Source: Solirubrobacteraceae bacterium (GTDB lineage Bacteria; Actinomycetota; Thermoleophilia; Solirubrobacterales; Solirubrobacteraceae). Taken from it: a stretch of 6,240 nucleotides of DNA. Made by a program: the position numbers and the translations under genes. This document shows, in pieces, positions 5,335 through 6,240 of the stretch. The notes beneath the pieces are model-generated. The model did no database searches, had not been told where the DNA came from, and saw nothing but the letters and a program-made list of their open reading frames with translations. The stretch is taken from NCBI GenBank assembly GCA_025928415.1, contig JAICJK010000168.1, forward strand, positions 1 to 6,240. The letters are read 5' to 3'. Each line of letters starts with the position of its first letter. The stretch's first letter is position 1.

Positions 5335-6117
5335 ATGACCGACATCGCCTCCGCTGCGCCCGCCGTCCTCACCGAGCGGCGCGGCTCCGTCCTGCTCATC
5401 ACGCTCAACCGCCCGGAGGTCCGCAACGCCGTCAACGCCGCGGTCGCCGAGGGCATCGGCGGCGCGCTGGACGAGCTCGACGCCGACGACGCGCTCACCG
5501 TCGGCATCCTCACCGGCACGGGCGGCTTCTTCTGCGCGGGGATGGACCTCGGCGCGTTCGTCAAGGGCGAGTCGCCCTGGTTCGGGGACCGCGGCTTCGC
5601 CGGGATCGCCCAGCGCGGCGCCCGCAAGCCGCTCATCGCGGCGATCGAGGGCTTCGCCGTCGCCGGCGGGTTCGAGGTCGCGATCGCCTGCGACCTGCTC
5701 GTCGCCGCGAAGGGGGCCAAGCTCGGCATCCCGGAGGCCAAGCGCTCGCTGGTCGCCGCGGGCGGCGCGCTGCTGCGCCTCCCGCGGCGGATGCCCTACC
5801 ACCTGGTCATGGAGCTCGCGCTCACCGGCGACCCGATGCCGGCCGAGCGCTTCCACGAGCTCGGCGTGGTCAACCGCCTCGCCGAGCCGGGCGCGGCCGT
5901 CGACGTGGCCCTCGAGCTCGCGGCCGCGATCGCCCGCAACGGCCCGCTGGCCGTCGCCGCCTCCAAGGCCGTCATCGAGCAGCAGTACGACTGGTCGACC
6001 GAGGAGATGTGGGCCAGGCAGGGCGAGCTCTCGGGGCCGGTCTTCGCCTCCGAGGACGCGAAGGAGGGCGCGTCCGCGTTCAAGGAGAAGCGCGAGGCGG
6101 TGTGGCGCGGGCGCTGA
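5335..6117 (+). CDS. enoyl-CoA hydratase/isomerase (crotonase) family protein
   Basis: A 260-residue cytoplasmic enzyme of normal length for single-domain crotonases, acting on an acyl-CoA thioester, most likely hydrating a 2-enoyl-CoA in fatty-acid or related acid breakdown. TLNRPEVRNAVN (23-34) is the family N-terminal signature. FFCAGMDLG (65-73) forms the first oxyanion-hole segment and FAVAGGFEVAIACD (107-120) the second. E114 and E134, twenty residues apart, align with the two catalytic glutamates of rat mitochondrial crotonase (E144 and E164), so hydratase chemistry is credible. ALTGDPMPAERFHELGVVNRL (162-182) and a C-terminal helical segment with KAVIEQQ (211-217) follow the family pattern. 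Exact substrate is not readable, so I give no symbol. The ATG is supported by alignment of the N-terminus and a TAGGCT -10-like box just upstream. It diverges from the unknown leftward pair and has no downstream partner on its strand here. Confidence 0.93.
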   Translation: MTDIASAAPAVLTERRGSVLLITLNRPEVRNAVNAAVAEGIGGALDELDADDALTVGILTGTGGFFCAGMDLGAFVKGESPWFGDRGFAGIAQRGARKPLIAAIEGFAVAGGFEVAIACDLLVAAKGAKLGIPEAKRSLVAAGGALLRLPRRMPYHLVMELALTGDPMPAERFHELGVVNRLAEPGAAVDVALELAAAIARNGPLAVAASKAVIEQQYDWSTEEMWARQGELSGPVFASEDAKEGASAFKEKREAVWRGR

Positions 6118-6162
6118 GCGTCACGCGCGGGCGCTGAGCGTCACGCGGGCGCTGCGCCTCAC
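6105..6162. repeat. 20-bp tandem repeat spanning two convergent stop codons
   Basis: Two identical 20-base units lie at 6105-6124 and 6125-6144, followed by a degenerate 18-base third unit at 6145-6162. The first unit holds the crotonase TGA (6115-6117) and the third holds the leftward yjbQ stop (6159-6161). The units contain GGGCGCTGAGCG, with little hairpin potential. They look like a local slippage duplication of the intergenic junction rather than a mobile element. Confidence 0.75.
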
Positions 6163-6240
6163 TCCCCCCAAACCGTCGCGATCAGGCTGCGCGGCCCGCC
6201 GCGGTCGCGCGCCTCGCAGAGGTAGATGCCCTGCCAGGTC
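6159..6240 (-). CDS. yjbQ: YjbQ/UPF0047 family protein, C-terminal end only
   Basis: Read leftward from the window edge, 26 codons then TGA (6159-6161) encode TWQGIYLCEARDR followed by GGPRSLIATVWGE. This is the hallmark C-terminus of the YjbQ/UPF0047 family, whose members end in a close variant of TWQGIYL-E-R---GGSR-IVATL-GE. The family is about 130-140 residues long, and database records call it secondary thiamine-phosphate synthase on the strength of weak thiamin-phosphate synthase activity in the E. coli protein; its true role is uncertain. The conserved histidine-bearing part lies outside the window. The gene converges on the crotonase gene with a 41-base gap. C8 of this fragment is unusual at a position that is often Gly or Trp. 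Confidence 0.85.
   Translation of the reverse strand, partial: TWQGIYLCEARDRGGPRSLIATVWGE

Noticed and set aside
5070..6137. A plus-strand frame covering the divergent promoter and most of the crotonase gene
   Set aside because: It would erase the AT-rich promoter island and reads as Arg/Ala repeats, whereas the neighbouring frame encodes a full crotonase.

Overview
This is a very GC-rich stretch of bacterial chromosome, almost certainly from an actinomycete-type (Actinomycetota) genome. The evidence is the extreme G/C preference at third codon positions, a NucS/EndoMS mismatch endonuclease, GTG and leaderless-looking starts, and secreted proteins with Lys/Arg-rich, cysteine-paired C-terminal modules. 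I associate that last feature with Thermoleophilia (the Solirubrobacter/Conexibacter/Patulibacter group). The phylum is well supported; the class is an inference from style. I see no RNA gene, CRISPR array, insertion sequence or phage signature.

Layout. Bases 95-3727 carry three rightward genes. The first is a secreted clan GH-A glycoside hydrolase with an Ig-like domain and a strongly basic tail. The second is a lipoprotein beta-propeller of the PQQ-repeat type. The third is a 100-residue winged-helix-like protein starting 11 bases after the lipoprotein stop. A long GC hairpin separates the first two genes, and a shorter one follows the third. Next comes nucS (3822-4499), also rightward, apparently with its own leaderless promoter. 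It ends in a run of five G-tracts that fills the gap to a convergent leftward pair.

The leftward pair (5246 down to 4558) is the least explained part of the window. It is a 72-residue protein and a 156-residue protein, joined by a one-base TGATG overlap, that share a near-duplicate N-terminal strand-helix module. Only the second carries a winged-helix-like domain. They are transcribed from an AT-rich island (about 5270-5312) that contains a good sigma70-type promoter and several short palindromes. This looks like a small autoregulated, duplicated locus of unknown function.

Divergent from it is an enoyl-CoA hydratase/crotonase gene (5335-6117) with both catalytic glutamates. The window closes with the 3' end of a leftward yjbQ-family gene (UPF0047). 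The short gap between these convergent genes holds a 20-bp tandem repeat that covers both stop codons.

Functionally the window is a mix: carbohydrate hydrolysis and an envelope propeller on the left, genome maintenance in the middle, an unknown regulator-like pair, and acyl-CoA metabolism on the right. Nothing in the sequence ties all the genes into one pathway.
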